Below are positions 56,081-64,000 of a stretch of 64,000 nucleotides of DNA, one piece after another. Numbering within the stretch: position 1 is the stretch's first letter; each line of letters opens with the position of its first letter. The notes under the pieces were generated by a model, which worked only from the letters and a program-made list of their open reading frames with translations, had not been told where the DNA came from and made no database searches. The DNA is from Rhinopithecus roxellana (Eukaryota; Chordata; Mammalia; Primates; Cercopithecidae). The stretch covers positions 79,199,444 through 79,263,443 of the forward strand of contig NC_044558.1 in assembly GCF_007565055.1 (NCBI RefSeq), read 5' to 3'. Made by a program: the position numbers and the translations under genes.

Positions 56081-56081
56081 T

Positions 56082-56236
56082 TAAAGACATTTTCCCACTC
56101 GAGAAGCTGAGGTGAGAGGATTGCTTGAGCCCAGTAGTTCAAGGCTGCAGTGAGCTAAATAAGCTATGATTATGCCACTACATTCCAGCTTGGGAGACAG
56201 AGCAAGACCGCCATCTATTAATAAAGACATTTCCCA
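56082..56236 (+). mobile_element. Short Alu monomer-like insert with target duplication
   Basis: An Alu 3' monomer fragment ('cgagaagctgaggtgagagg' to 'agacagagcaagaccgcc') of about 120 bases lies between taaagacattttccca (56082-56097) and taaagacatttccca (56222-56236). The two copies differ by one T. It is probably an old AluJ or FLAM-type copy. Confidence 0.8.
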
Positions 56237-56239
56237 ACG

Positions 56240-58010
56240 GCAGGATGAGGTAAGTTAGACTTCCCATCTCTTTGGGTAGCCAGCCATTCTGCTCCCATCT
56301 CACTCTCTTGCTATTGTTGATTCTCACGAGGGTGGACAAATAAAAATAAAACATACAGGAGCTAAATGACCTAATTCAAGCCTTAATAGATTTATTTGCC
56401 TTTGCTCATACAGACTATAAGGAATCTTAACCCAAAGTAGCCAGAAAGGGAAGAGATACATGTGAAAGCCTCCATATATTAACAATATAGTTTGGGGAAC
56501 TTAAAGTCAATGGCAGGATTCACCTTTCCAGGACCTTGGCCAACAAGCCTGTGGTGCTCTAATGTCTTCTCAGCAAGAAAGGACTCCAGGCATTGGGACT
56601 GCACCAGTCCAGTAGCTCCTCCAAGCCTTGATCTTCAGCAATAATGACCCACCTCCCAGGACTCCTCCCTGTCCTAAGGAAATTAAGTCTTACCAACTAG
56701 AATCCATCTCAATTCATCTGAACCCTGACTGGTGCCCTCTGAGCTCCCCCACCCCAAGATCAGCCAGAGTGGTTTTTTACTCACAGGATAAAAAGACATT
56801 GCATGCAGATGGCCTAATCTCAGTCATTTCTCTGTTGAAAAGTCAGGCCATTTATTTCTAGTACATGCTGAGAACCACATTCAAAATGTGATTAAACACC
56901 ACCAGCTAAGAATGACCATTATGCTTAACAGACTTATTAGCAAGGGAGGAGAGTTGCAAACTACATACAGAGTAAATGGGATGTTTTAAATTACACTAGT
57001 TGGTCTATCTTCATTTTTTTAGCGCAATGGTTTGTTACATGTATACCTAATAATGCTAAATAGTGAAATGCTAAGTCTGAGCTCTTAATGGCCTCATTTA
57101 AATTAAATTTATATTCATTGTCTTTCTAATTATTTTGCCAGCCATCTGACCAGGACATTTTCCTATGCCATGGTGAAGTGGCTGCCTCCCTACCACGAGG
57201 TTAATTAAAATACATTGGCTCTTGAGAATTCAAAATGATGTAGTAGAGAACCTGGCAACAGACTTTCCACTAAAGCCTTTTTTTTCTTTCCAAGATCACA
57301 TTTTAGAAATTACTTAAAAATTGCAAATGAGTCATTTAGACCATATTTTTAATTGCAAGCACAACTTCCAATGGACTGCATGATTGAGATACCCTCCTTC
57401 CAAGGCATCTGTCCAGATTCATATAAAATATCACCCCTGTCATCTTCCCACAGAACTCTCAAGAGCCTCTCTGTTTAGACCCATTCACATTCAGCAATCA
57501 GTCCCTGAGCACCCAGAGACAAATGTTTTCAGCCTGGATCCAGGCACTAGGAATGAATCTACTCTATACTTGAAGTATATGCATTATGAAACCATGGACT
57601 AGGCACATCAGTTACTGCAGGGTGCATATGTTGGTTCCCACATACTTCTAATGACAGCTGTACTCTCAGTCCACATGGTATGGGTGGGGTTGACTCCCCC
57701 TCCAGGTACAGAAGAGAGCCCATGGCTTTTACTCGGCTGACCAGCATAGCATCCGCCTAGGCAGAGATGGGCGTGGGACCCCATGGTGGAAGAGCTTCAT
57801 GTGCAGGATGTTAGAAGAATCTTTTAGGAATTGCAGAAGAGCCCCTCCCTCTTCTAGGACTTAAAACTATAGGGTTGAGAGCCTGGAACTTCCAGGAGTT
57901 GGTCCATGAATGGAGTCTGCTTGAAAATAAACCCAACCCAGAAGGAGGCAGAGTCAAGAGATGGTGGAAGAGTTGGCTTAGATGTCAACATTTAAGACCC
58001 TGGATCTGGT
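56240..58010. other. Mostly unique sequence; possible ancient repeat near its end
   Basis: No gene motif. About 57600-58010 ('gggaccccatggtggaagag', 'gaggcagagtcaagagatgg', 'gaccctggatctggttatgc') recalls a widespread ancient mammalian repeat that I cannot name. AT-rich 56930-57130 is unremarkable except for its low variety of bases. Confidence 0.35.
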
Positions 58011-58014
58011 TATG

Positions 58015-58685
58015 CTTGGTTTTTGTTTGTTTTAATATAGACTTTATTTTTTAGGACAGTTTTAGGCCCACAGCAAAATTGAGAAGATACAGAGATTTCC
58101 CATATACATCTTACGCTCCCCAATTCACTCCACCTCTCCACTGCTGACAACCCTTGCCACAGTGGTGCACTTGTTGCAGTCAGTGAACACACATGGTCAC
58201 ATACATCATTATCACCCAAAGCTCTTGGTTTATATTCAGGTTCTTTCACGTTGTTCATCCTACAGGTTTTGTCAAATGTACCAGGACATTTGGATCATAC
58301 AGAATAGTTTCACTAACCCCTGGCAACCACTGATTTTCTTCCTGTCTCCATAGCTTTGCCTTTTGCAGAATGTCCTAGAGTTGGAATCATACAGTAGGCA
58401 GCCTTTTCAGACTTGCTTCTTTCACTTGGCAATATGCACTGAAGGAATCTGCCTGTTTTTTTGTTTTTTTTTTTTTTTTCATGACTTTATAACTCATTTG
58501 TTTTTAGCACTCAGTAGTATTCCATTGTCTGGATAGATCACAGTTTAGTTATCATTCATTCATCAAGGGGCATCTTGGTTGCATCCAAGTTTTGTCAATT
58601 ACGAATAAAGATGCTGTCAACATCCATGTGCAGGTTGTGCTATGGGCATACATTTTCACCTCCTTTGGGTGCCTGGACCTATCAT
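58015..58685 (-). mobile_element. Old L1 (L1M-type) 3' end, antisense
   Basis: 'gacagttttaggcccacagc' near 58055, 'aaattgagaagatacagaga', 'cccatatacatcttacgctc', 'aaccactgattttcttcctg' and 'tcagtagtattccattgtct' are L1M 3' UTR/ORF2 landmarks. A T run near 58459-58480 interrupts it. Confidence 0.8.
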
Positions 58686-58784
58686 TATCTTTATGTATAA
58701 GCCACTAAAAGTCAGGTTTTCCATCATTTGTAATCACAGGAGTACTGACATGCACAGTTACATTCCAGGTTAATACAATTGAGC

Positions 58785-58960
58785 CAGAAAGTGTCTGTGT
58801 GGCCTCAGATAAGACACTAATCCTCATTCAGCCTCAGTTTTACATCTTTAAGAAGGGATAGGGACATTCTTACTCACCACATCACAGAATTGTTACAAAG
58901 ACCAGGTAGAACAGCCTGCAATGTTCTTAGCAAGGTGCATCACACAGGCTTTGAGTACTG
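58785..58960 (+). repeat. MIR SINE
   Basis: 'gtgtggcctcagataagaca' near 58798, 'cagcctcagttttacatctt' near 58829 and 'acagaattgttacaaagacc' near 58884 follow the sense MIR order. Confidence 0.7.
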
Positions 58961-59292
58961 GGGGCATTAAACACATTCACACTTCTGCATAATAGAGGTC
59001 ATCTCAGATTACACAGGGGCAGGGACTCCCTCTCACTTCATAGCTCCAGGCATCATGTGACGGGTCTGGGCATTTCGACTGAGGCCTTTCATGCTGCTTA
59101 ATGATGCTTAATGATGACAAGACATAATCAGGAAACAGAGATCACCATACCAGTCCAGCTTCAAAAGAGGACTTAATCCAGAATCATCTGGCCCAGTGCC
59201 TCCGCCTCCAGTTTCAGAATCATCTGAATCACCCTCAGTGGGTTGAGGAACTGGTGCAGATGATTCTGAGTTAAGTCCCCTTTTGCTAAAAG

Positions 59293-59603
59293 ATAATAGA
59301 TCTGGGCACGGCAGCTCACACCTGTAATCCCAGAACTTTGGGAGGCCAAGATATGCGGATTACTTGAGGTCAGGAGTTCAAGGCCAGCCTGGACAACATG
59401 GTGAAACCCTGTCGCTACTAAAAATACAAAAATTATCTGGGTGTGATGGCGGGTGCCTGTAATCCCAGCTACTCTGGGGGCTGAGACAGGAAAATCGCTT
59501 GAACCTGGGAGGCATAGGTTGCAGTGAGCCGATACCACACCACTGCACTCAAGCTTGGGCAACAGAGTGAGACTCCATCTTAAATAAATAAATAATAATA
59601 GAT
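59293..59603 (+). mobile_element. AluS-type Alu with 9-bp target duplication
   Basis: ataatagat flanks it at 59293-59301 and 59595-59603. Body 'ctgggcacggcagctcacac' to 'gagactccatct', tail made of aaat units. The 149-codon minus-strand frame at 59173-59622 is Alu antisense. Confidence 0.9.
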
Positions 59604-59604
59604 A

Positions 59605-59790
59605 TGCCCCCATTCCCTTCAAAAGAACAAATATTTCTGGAGTGTCTACATGTGTCAGCCACTATTATAGACACTGTAAATACAGAAGTGAGTAAAACAG
59701 GCAAAAAAAATTTAAAACCTACTATTTCAAACTTACATTCTAGTCAGAAGCAGGGGATAAATAATAAACAATAAAAAATAAATAAACATT
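59605..59790 (-). mobile_element. L2 LINE, antisense (first part)
   Basis: 'gaacaaatatttctggagtg' near 59625, 'gtcagccactattatagaca' and 'acttacattctagtcagaag' near 59730 are antisense L2 3' landmarks. It resumes at about 60335. Confidence 0.65.
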
Positions 59791-60330
59791 GCTTTGCTTA
59801 TTTCAATAGTTTTTGGGGTACAGGTGCTTTTTGGTTACATAGGTAAGTATTTTAGTGGTGATTTCTGATATATTAGTGCACCCGTCACCTGAGAGTGTAC
59901 ACTGTACCCAATACGTGGTCTTTTATCCCTCACCTCCCTCCCAACCTTCCCTCATGAGTCCCCAAAGTCCACTGTATCACTATTATGCCTTTGTGTCCTT
60001 ATAGCCTAGCTCCCATTTATAAGTGAGAACATATGATGTCTGGTTTTCCATTCTTGAGTTACTTCAGTTAGACTAATGGCCTCCAGCTCCATCCACATTG
60101 CTGCAAAAGACATTTTATTTCTATTTTGTGGCTGAGTAGTATTTCACGGTGTGGACATACCACATTTTCTTTATCCACTCGTTGGCTGATGGGCACTTAG
60201 GTTGGTTCCACATCTTTGCAATTGCGAATTTGCTACTATAAACATGTGCATGCAAGTGTCTTTTTCATATAATGACTTCTTTTCCTTTGGGCAGATACCC
60301 AGTGATGGGATTGCTGAACTGAATGGCATG
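59790..60330 (-). mobile_element. L1 (L1PA/PB-type) 3' end, antisense, inserted in L2
   Basis: 'tagtttttggggtacaggtg' near 59807, 'gcacccgtcacctgagagtg', 'cccatttataagtgagaaca' near 60012, 'cctccagctccatccacatt', 'gttggttccacatctttgca' and 'gatacccagtgatgggattg' read as the L1 3' end on the minus strand. Confidence 0.85.
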
Positions 60331-60334
60331 GAAA

Positions 60335-61165
60335 ATAAGCAAAACTTGGAAAGGAAAATAGGAAGTGTTGGGGTGGGGGTGCAATTGTAAATAGGGCATG
60401 GTGTGGCCTCACCTAGGAGGCAACTCCAGAGTGAGTGTGAGGGAGGGGAGCCAAGCAGATATCAGAGGAAGAGCATCCCAGGCACCGGGAGTGGAAGTAC
60501 ATACCCTGAGGCATGTGGCTGGAATATGTAAGAAAAAGCAAGTAGGTCCGGATGTCTGTGGTGGAGTCGGCTTCAGCAGGTGGGGCGGTGGTAACTGATG
60601 CGATCAGAGATGATGAGGAATGAAGGGTGAGGACAGATAAGCCTTCCATTCATGAGACTTTAGGGAAGATGAACAAGAGGAAAATACACATATGTTCAAA
60701 CATCTAGCTTTAGATCATGGTAAATACATGGAAGCAATAAAGCAAAATAAAAGGATATATTAGACCAGGGTCCATTTCAGATTCACATATTGCATTTAAT
60801 TGTCCTGTCTCCTTAATTTCTTAGTTTTGTAGGACTTTGTTTTACAGGACTCCTTACTTTTATAGGACTTTGGATCTTTCCCTGAGTGAGAAGACAGGCA
60901 TTAGAGAATTTAACAGAATCAATCTGGTTGGTATATTGTCCGTAGACTACTGGGGGTAAAGACAGAAATAAACCAGGGATGAGGATATGGCAGGCGTCCA
61001 GGTTAGAGATTGTGGGCACTTGGACCAGGAGTAGCAGTGGAGTGGAAGAGGTAATTGGATCTTGGATGAGCACTGGCAGGATTTATTGATGGAGTGAATG
61101 TGGAATGAGAGAGAATTCTAGGATGACCCCAAGGTCTTCATCTGTGCCACCAAAGTGACGAAGAG
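60335..61165 (-). mobile_element. L2 LINE, antisense (second part)
   Basis: 'gaggaagagcatcccaggca' near 60465, 'caggcgtccaggttagagat' near 60991, 'gggcacttggaccaggagta' and 'attctaggatgaccccaagg' near 61114 continue the L2 begun at 59605. Confidence 0.65.
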
Positions 61166-61725
61166 GAGATATGTCTGAAGGTACCTTCAAATCCACTACC
61201 TTCAGAAAAATTCTACCAGAACTTAAGATTTAAGATTCAGTTCTGTTAGGTCACGTTGAGAAACACCTCTTTTTTTTCCATCACTAGAACCACAGTACAC
61301 AGTCTGGCATACATTGGGTGATCAGATCAGCATTATTTGTGCAACTTAATTTTTTTCAAATGTTACAATATTCAAGATTGCAAGAGGACAAACTAAAGCC
61401 TCTTGTAGCATATGCAAATATGATTTAGATTTTGGCTGTTTTTCCTATGACCCCAGCCAAAGTGAGCACCGTGAAGTAAGTTCTCAGAATAGTTACTACT
61501 GGGGTAAGTCTAGATATGCCAATGCCATCTTCATGTACTAAATGGATGAGGCCAAACGGGAGAATGTGCAGGGCTAGGACACCAGAGAAGGAAAATCACT
61601 GCCTTTTATGCCTATATCATATATAGGTTTCCAAACCCAACAGAGAGCTATATTCTTGAAAACACCCACAACTCTCAAAGTCCAGAAACTCTATTCTTCT
61701 GAGTTATGCTGGTAAAACTCTACGT
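61166..61725. other. Unique-looking sequence, nothing recognised
   Basis: No supported feature. Confidence 0.4.
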
Positions 61726-61731
61726 TACTGC

Positions 61732-61845
61732 TGCAGCAGGAGGATCACTTGAACCCAGGAGTTCCAGGGTCCAGTGAGCTATGATCATGCCACTGCACTC
61801 TAGCCTGGGCAACAAAGTGAAACTCTGTTCCTAAAACATTTTTTT
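61732..61845 (+). mobile_element. Alu monomer fragment (AluJ/FLAM-like)
   Basis: 'gcagcaggaggatcacttga', 'gtgagctatgatcatgccac' and 'ctctagcctgggcaacaaag' form about half an Alu. No second monomer follows. Confidence 0.75.
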
Positions 61846-61849
61846 ACAT

Positions 61850-62165
61850 GTGGATTATCTGCTGCTGAGGGTGAGGAGAGTTGGGGATTCACTGAATTTC
61901 AGAGTTTGCAAGACAGAAAGTACTGTAATGCAGAAAACGAGTTCAAAGACACAATGACCCTGGATCCAATTCAGAAGCTCTCACCAGCTCTGAAGTAAGC
62001 CACTGGCCTTCCTGATGCCAGTAATTCAGTAAGTGTTTTACTGAATGAGTGGACCCACCGCTAATCAAGTGAGCAAGCTTGCTTCTGACACTCCCCAGTA
62101 CTAGCAAAGACACTGTGTGTTGTGATCTTGCAACTGATCCAAAGGCGCATTAAGAATACAGCATT
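61850..62165. other. Unique-looking sequence, nothing recognised
   Basis: No supported feature. Confidence 0.4.
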
Positions 62166-62425
62166 GGCTGGGCGTGGTGGCTCACGCGAGTGGATCATTT
62201 GAGGTCAGGAGTTTGAGACCATCCTGGCCAACACGGAGAAACCTTGTCTCTACTAAAAATACAAAAATTAGCTGGGTGTGGTGGTGTGTGCCTGTGATCC
62301 CAGTTAGTAGTGAGGCTGAGGCACGAGAATCACTTGAACCCAGGAGGTGGAGGTTGCAGTGAGCTGAGATGGTGCCACTGCATTCCAGCCTGAGCAACAG
62401 AGCAAGACTCTATCAAAACAAAACA
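62166..62425 (+). mobile_element. AluS-type Alu with internal deletion in the left monomer
   Basis: Starts 'ggctgggcgtggtggctcac' and then jumps from 'cgcg' to 'agtggatcatttgagg', skipping about 40 bases. The rest is typical, ending at 'aagactctatcaaaac'. Confidence 0.9.
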
Positions 62426-62596
62426 GGAGGAGAAGGAGGAGGAGGAGAAGGAGAAGGAGAAGAAGAAGAAGAAAGAAGAAGAAGAAGAAGGAGAAGGAGA
62501 AGGAGAAGGAGAAGGAGAGGGAGGGGGAGAAGGAGAGGGAGGGGGAGGGGGAGGGGAAAGGGAGGAGGAGGAGGAAGAGGAGGAGGAGGAGGAGAG
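62425..62596. repeat. Polypurine (GGA/GAA)n tract
   Basis: About 170 bases of only A and G on the plus strand (ggagaa, gaagaa, gagggg units), located at the 3' end of an Alu. It creates Arg/Glu/Gly-rich and Ser/Pro/Leu-rich frames in several readings that are not genes. Confidence 0.95.
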
Positions 62597-62599
62597 CAC

Positions 62600-62910
62600 T
62601 GAGCCACCTGCGATGCTCATTTTGGAGAATTGTAGTTTAGCTTTTCTCCTGACCTAAGTGCCAGCACCATTGACAACATGCATGAAGGATATAACCTCAG
62701 TCAGTAGCTGCAGAAAAGAAAGCGAGCATGAGCCATTTTTGACTCCAAGTATCATCATTTTTCACCTGCACATCTCCCAAATCTCCTAAATGGCCTCCCT
62801 GATCTGACCATCTCCCTTCCCCCAGCTACTCTCCACCTAATAGCCAGGGGAACATGCAAATATGATCACCACACAAGAAATCCTCCACTGGCTTCCCATT
62901 GTTCTTTTGC
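62600..62910. other. Unique-looking sequence, nothing recognised
   Basis: About 300 bases between the polypurine tract and an old L1; no supported feature, apart from a faint L2-like 'ctgatctgaccatctccctt' near 62801. Confidence 0.35.
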
Positions 62911-62914
62911 TTTT

Positions 62915-63890
62915 TCAGCTGTACTGAGAGATAATTTCATAAAAGTTGTATATATTTAAGGTGTACAGCTTGATAATTTGTTATACATAGATACTGTAAA
63001 GTGATTATCACAGTCAAGCTAATTAATACACCCATTGCCTCACAAAAGTAGCATTTTTATATGGGTGGTGAGAGCACTTAAGGTGCAACTTCTTAGCAAA
63101 TTTCAAGTAGAGAAGATAGAATTGTTAACTGTAGTCATCACACTGTGTATTCTATGTCTGGAATGTATTTATCTTGCATGACTGAAGCTCTGTGATCCTT
63201 GACCAACATTTTCCCATTTCCTCCACTCTCCAGCTCTAGGCAGCCACCATTTTACACTCTGTTTCCATGGGCTGGACTATTTTAGATTCCACATAGAATG
63301 GAAATCATATAGTATTTGTCTTTCTACATCTAGCTTATTCATTTAGTATAACATGTAGGTTCATCTATGTTGTCACAAATTGCAGGATTTCCTTCTGCAG
63401 TAAGGCTGAAAAATGTTATACTGTATGTATATATAAGATTTTCTTAACAGTCATCTATCAACAGACATTTAGGTTGTCGAGGCAGTTGTGAGTAATGCTG
63501 TAATGAACGTGAGAATGAAGATATCTCTTCAACATATTGATTTCCATCCTTTGAATATATACCCAGAATTGGGATTGCTGGATCATTGCATAGTTCTATT
63601 TTAATTTTTTGAGGAATCTACATAATGTTTTCCATAATGGTGGTACCAATTTACATTTCACGAATAGTGTGCAAGACTTCCCTGTTCTCTACATCCTTGC
63701 CAACATCTGTTATCCTTGGTCTCTTTGATAATAGCCATCCTAACAGGTGTGAGGTGATATCTCATTGCGATTTTGCTTTGCATTTTCCTAATAATTAGTG
63801 ATGTTGAGCACCTTCTCATATATGTTTTGGTCATTTTTACATCTTCCTTTAAGAAATGTCTGTTTAGGGCCTTTGCTTATTTCTCTTGAG
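62915..63890 (-). mobile_element. Old L1 (L1MA-type) 3' end, antisense
   Basis: 'taaggtgtacagcttgataa' near 62958, 'cacctcacac'-type 3' UTR, 'ccacatagaatggaaatcat' near 63291, 'gatacccagaattgggattg' region near 63560, 'ccataatggtggtaccaatt' and 'aggtgtgaggtgatatctca' near 63747 are L1 landmarks on the minus strand. Confidence 0.85.
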
Positions 63891-64000
63891 ATATAATCCA
63901 AGTGCCTGAATCCATCCTACAACTACAGCATGAGTAGCTCCTGCTTATGGCCCCAGCCTCAGATCCACCACTCTTTGTGAATCACAAACCTCCTGCCATA

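Noticed and set aside
59173..59622. 149-codon minus-strand frame
   Set aside because: Alu antisense extended by chance into flank.
62330..62620. Ser/Pro-rich and Arg/Glu-rich frames
   Set aside because: Products of the polypurine tract in different frames; low complexity, not coding.

Overview
This is nuclear DNA from a primate, most likely an Old World monkey (macaque/baboon group). The window is full of Alu, L1, MaLR/THE1, HERV-9 (LTR12), L2 and MIR repeats. The two youngest Alus (14192-14493 and 52490-52774) carry bases I associate with the cercopithecid AluYR lineage rather than human AluY, such as a 'cctcgcccggctag' stretch in sense or antisense form. The youngest L1s also differ from human L1PA in the 3' region. 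I recognise no multi-exon host gene, tRNA, rRNA, snRNA or CRISPR. The window reads as intergenic or deep intronic sequence in which nearly all recognisable information is transposon-derived.

Layout. 1-2445: an old L1 with a 5' inversion. 3.3-4.7 kb: MIR, MST and MLT1 pieces. 9.4-11.7 kb: a THE1 provirus with both LTRs and its internal region. 13.2-13.75 kb: an RPL31 retrocopy with an uninterrupted 125-codon ORF. 14.2 kb: a young Alu. 16.1-18.0 kb: an MST LTR, then a CpG-rich solo LTR12 in reverse. 19.7-21.0 kb: a second 5'-inverted L1. 21.85-28.05 kb: a full-length L1 on the minus strand with target-site duplications, intact ORF1, and ORF2 broken by one nonsense codon plus a late frameshift. 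28-43 kb: mostly unique sequence with scattered L2, MIR, MLT1 and THE1. 43-50 kb: Alu, L1M, MIR, MER20 and an L2 split by an MST LTR. 50.18-50.92 kb: a 5'-truncated L1 of the same young family as the full-length copy. 52-63.9 kb: several Alus, nested L1/L2 copies, an Alu-tail microsatellite and a long polypurine tract.

How the parts work together: the full-length L1 is the only unit that looks recently autonomous. L1-type machinery explains the Alus, the truncated and inverted L1s and the RPL31 retrocopy, all with poly(A) tails and several with exact target-site duplications. The LTR elements came from separate retroviral-type insertions. Most ORFs outside L1 and RPL31 are chance frames in repeats. 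I did not find a convincing new biological system; the most informative objects are the near-intact L1, the intact RPL31 retrocopy, the LTR12 regulatory block and the datable nested insertions.

Family names come from pattern memory, not a database search. Boundaries of old repeats are approximate to tens of bases.
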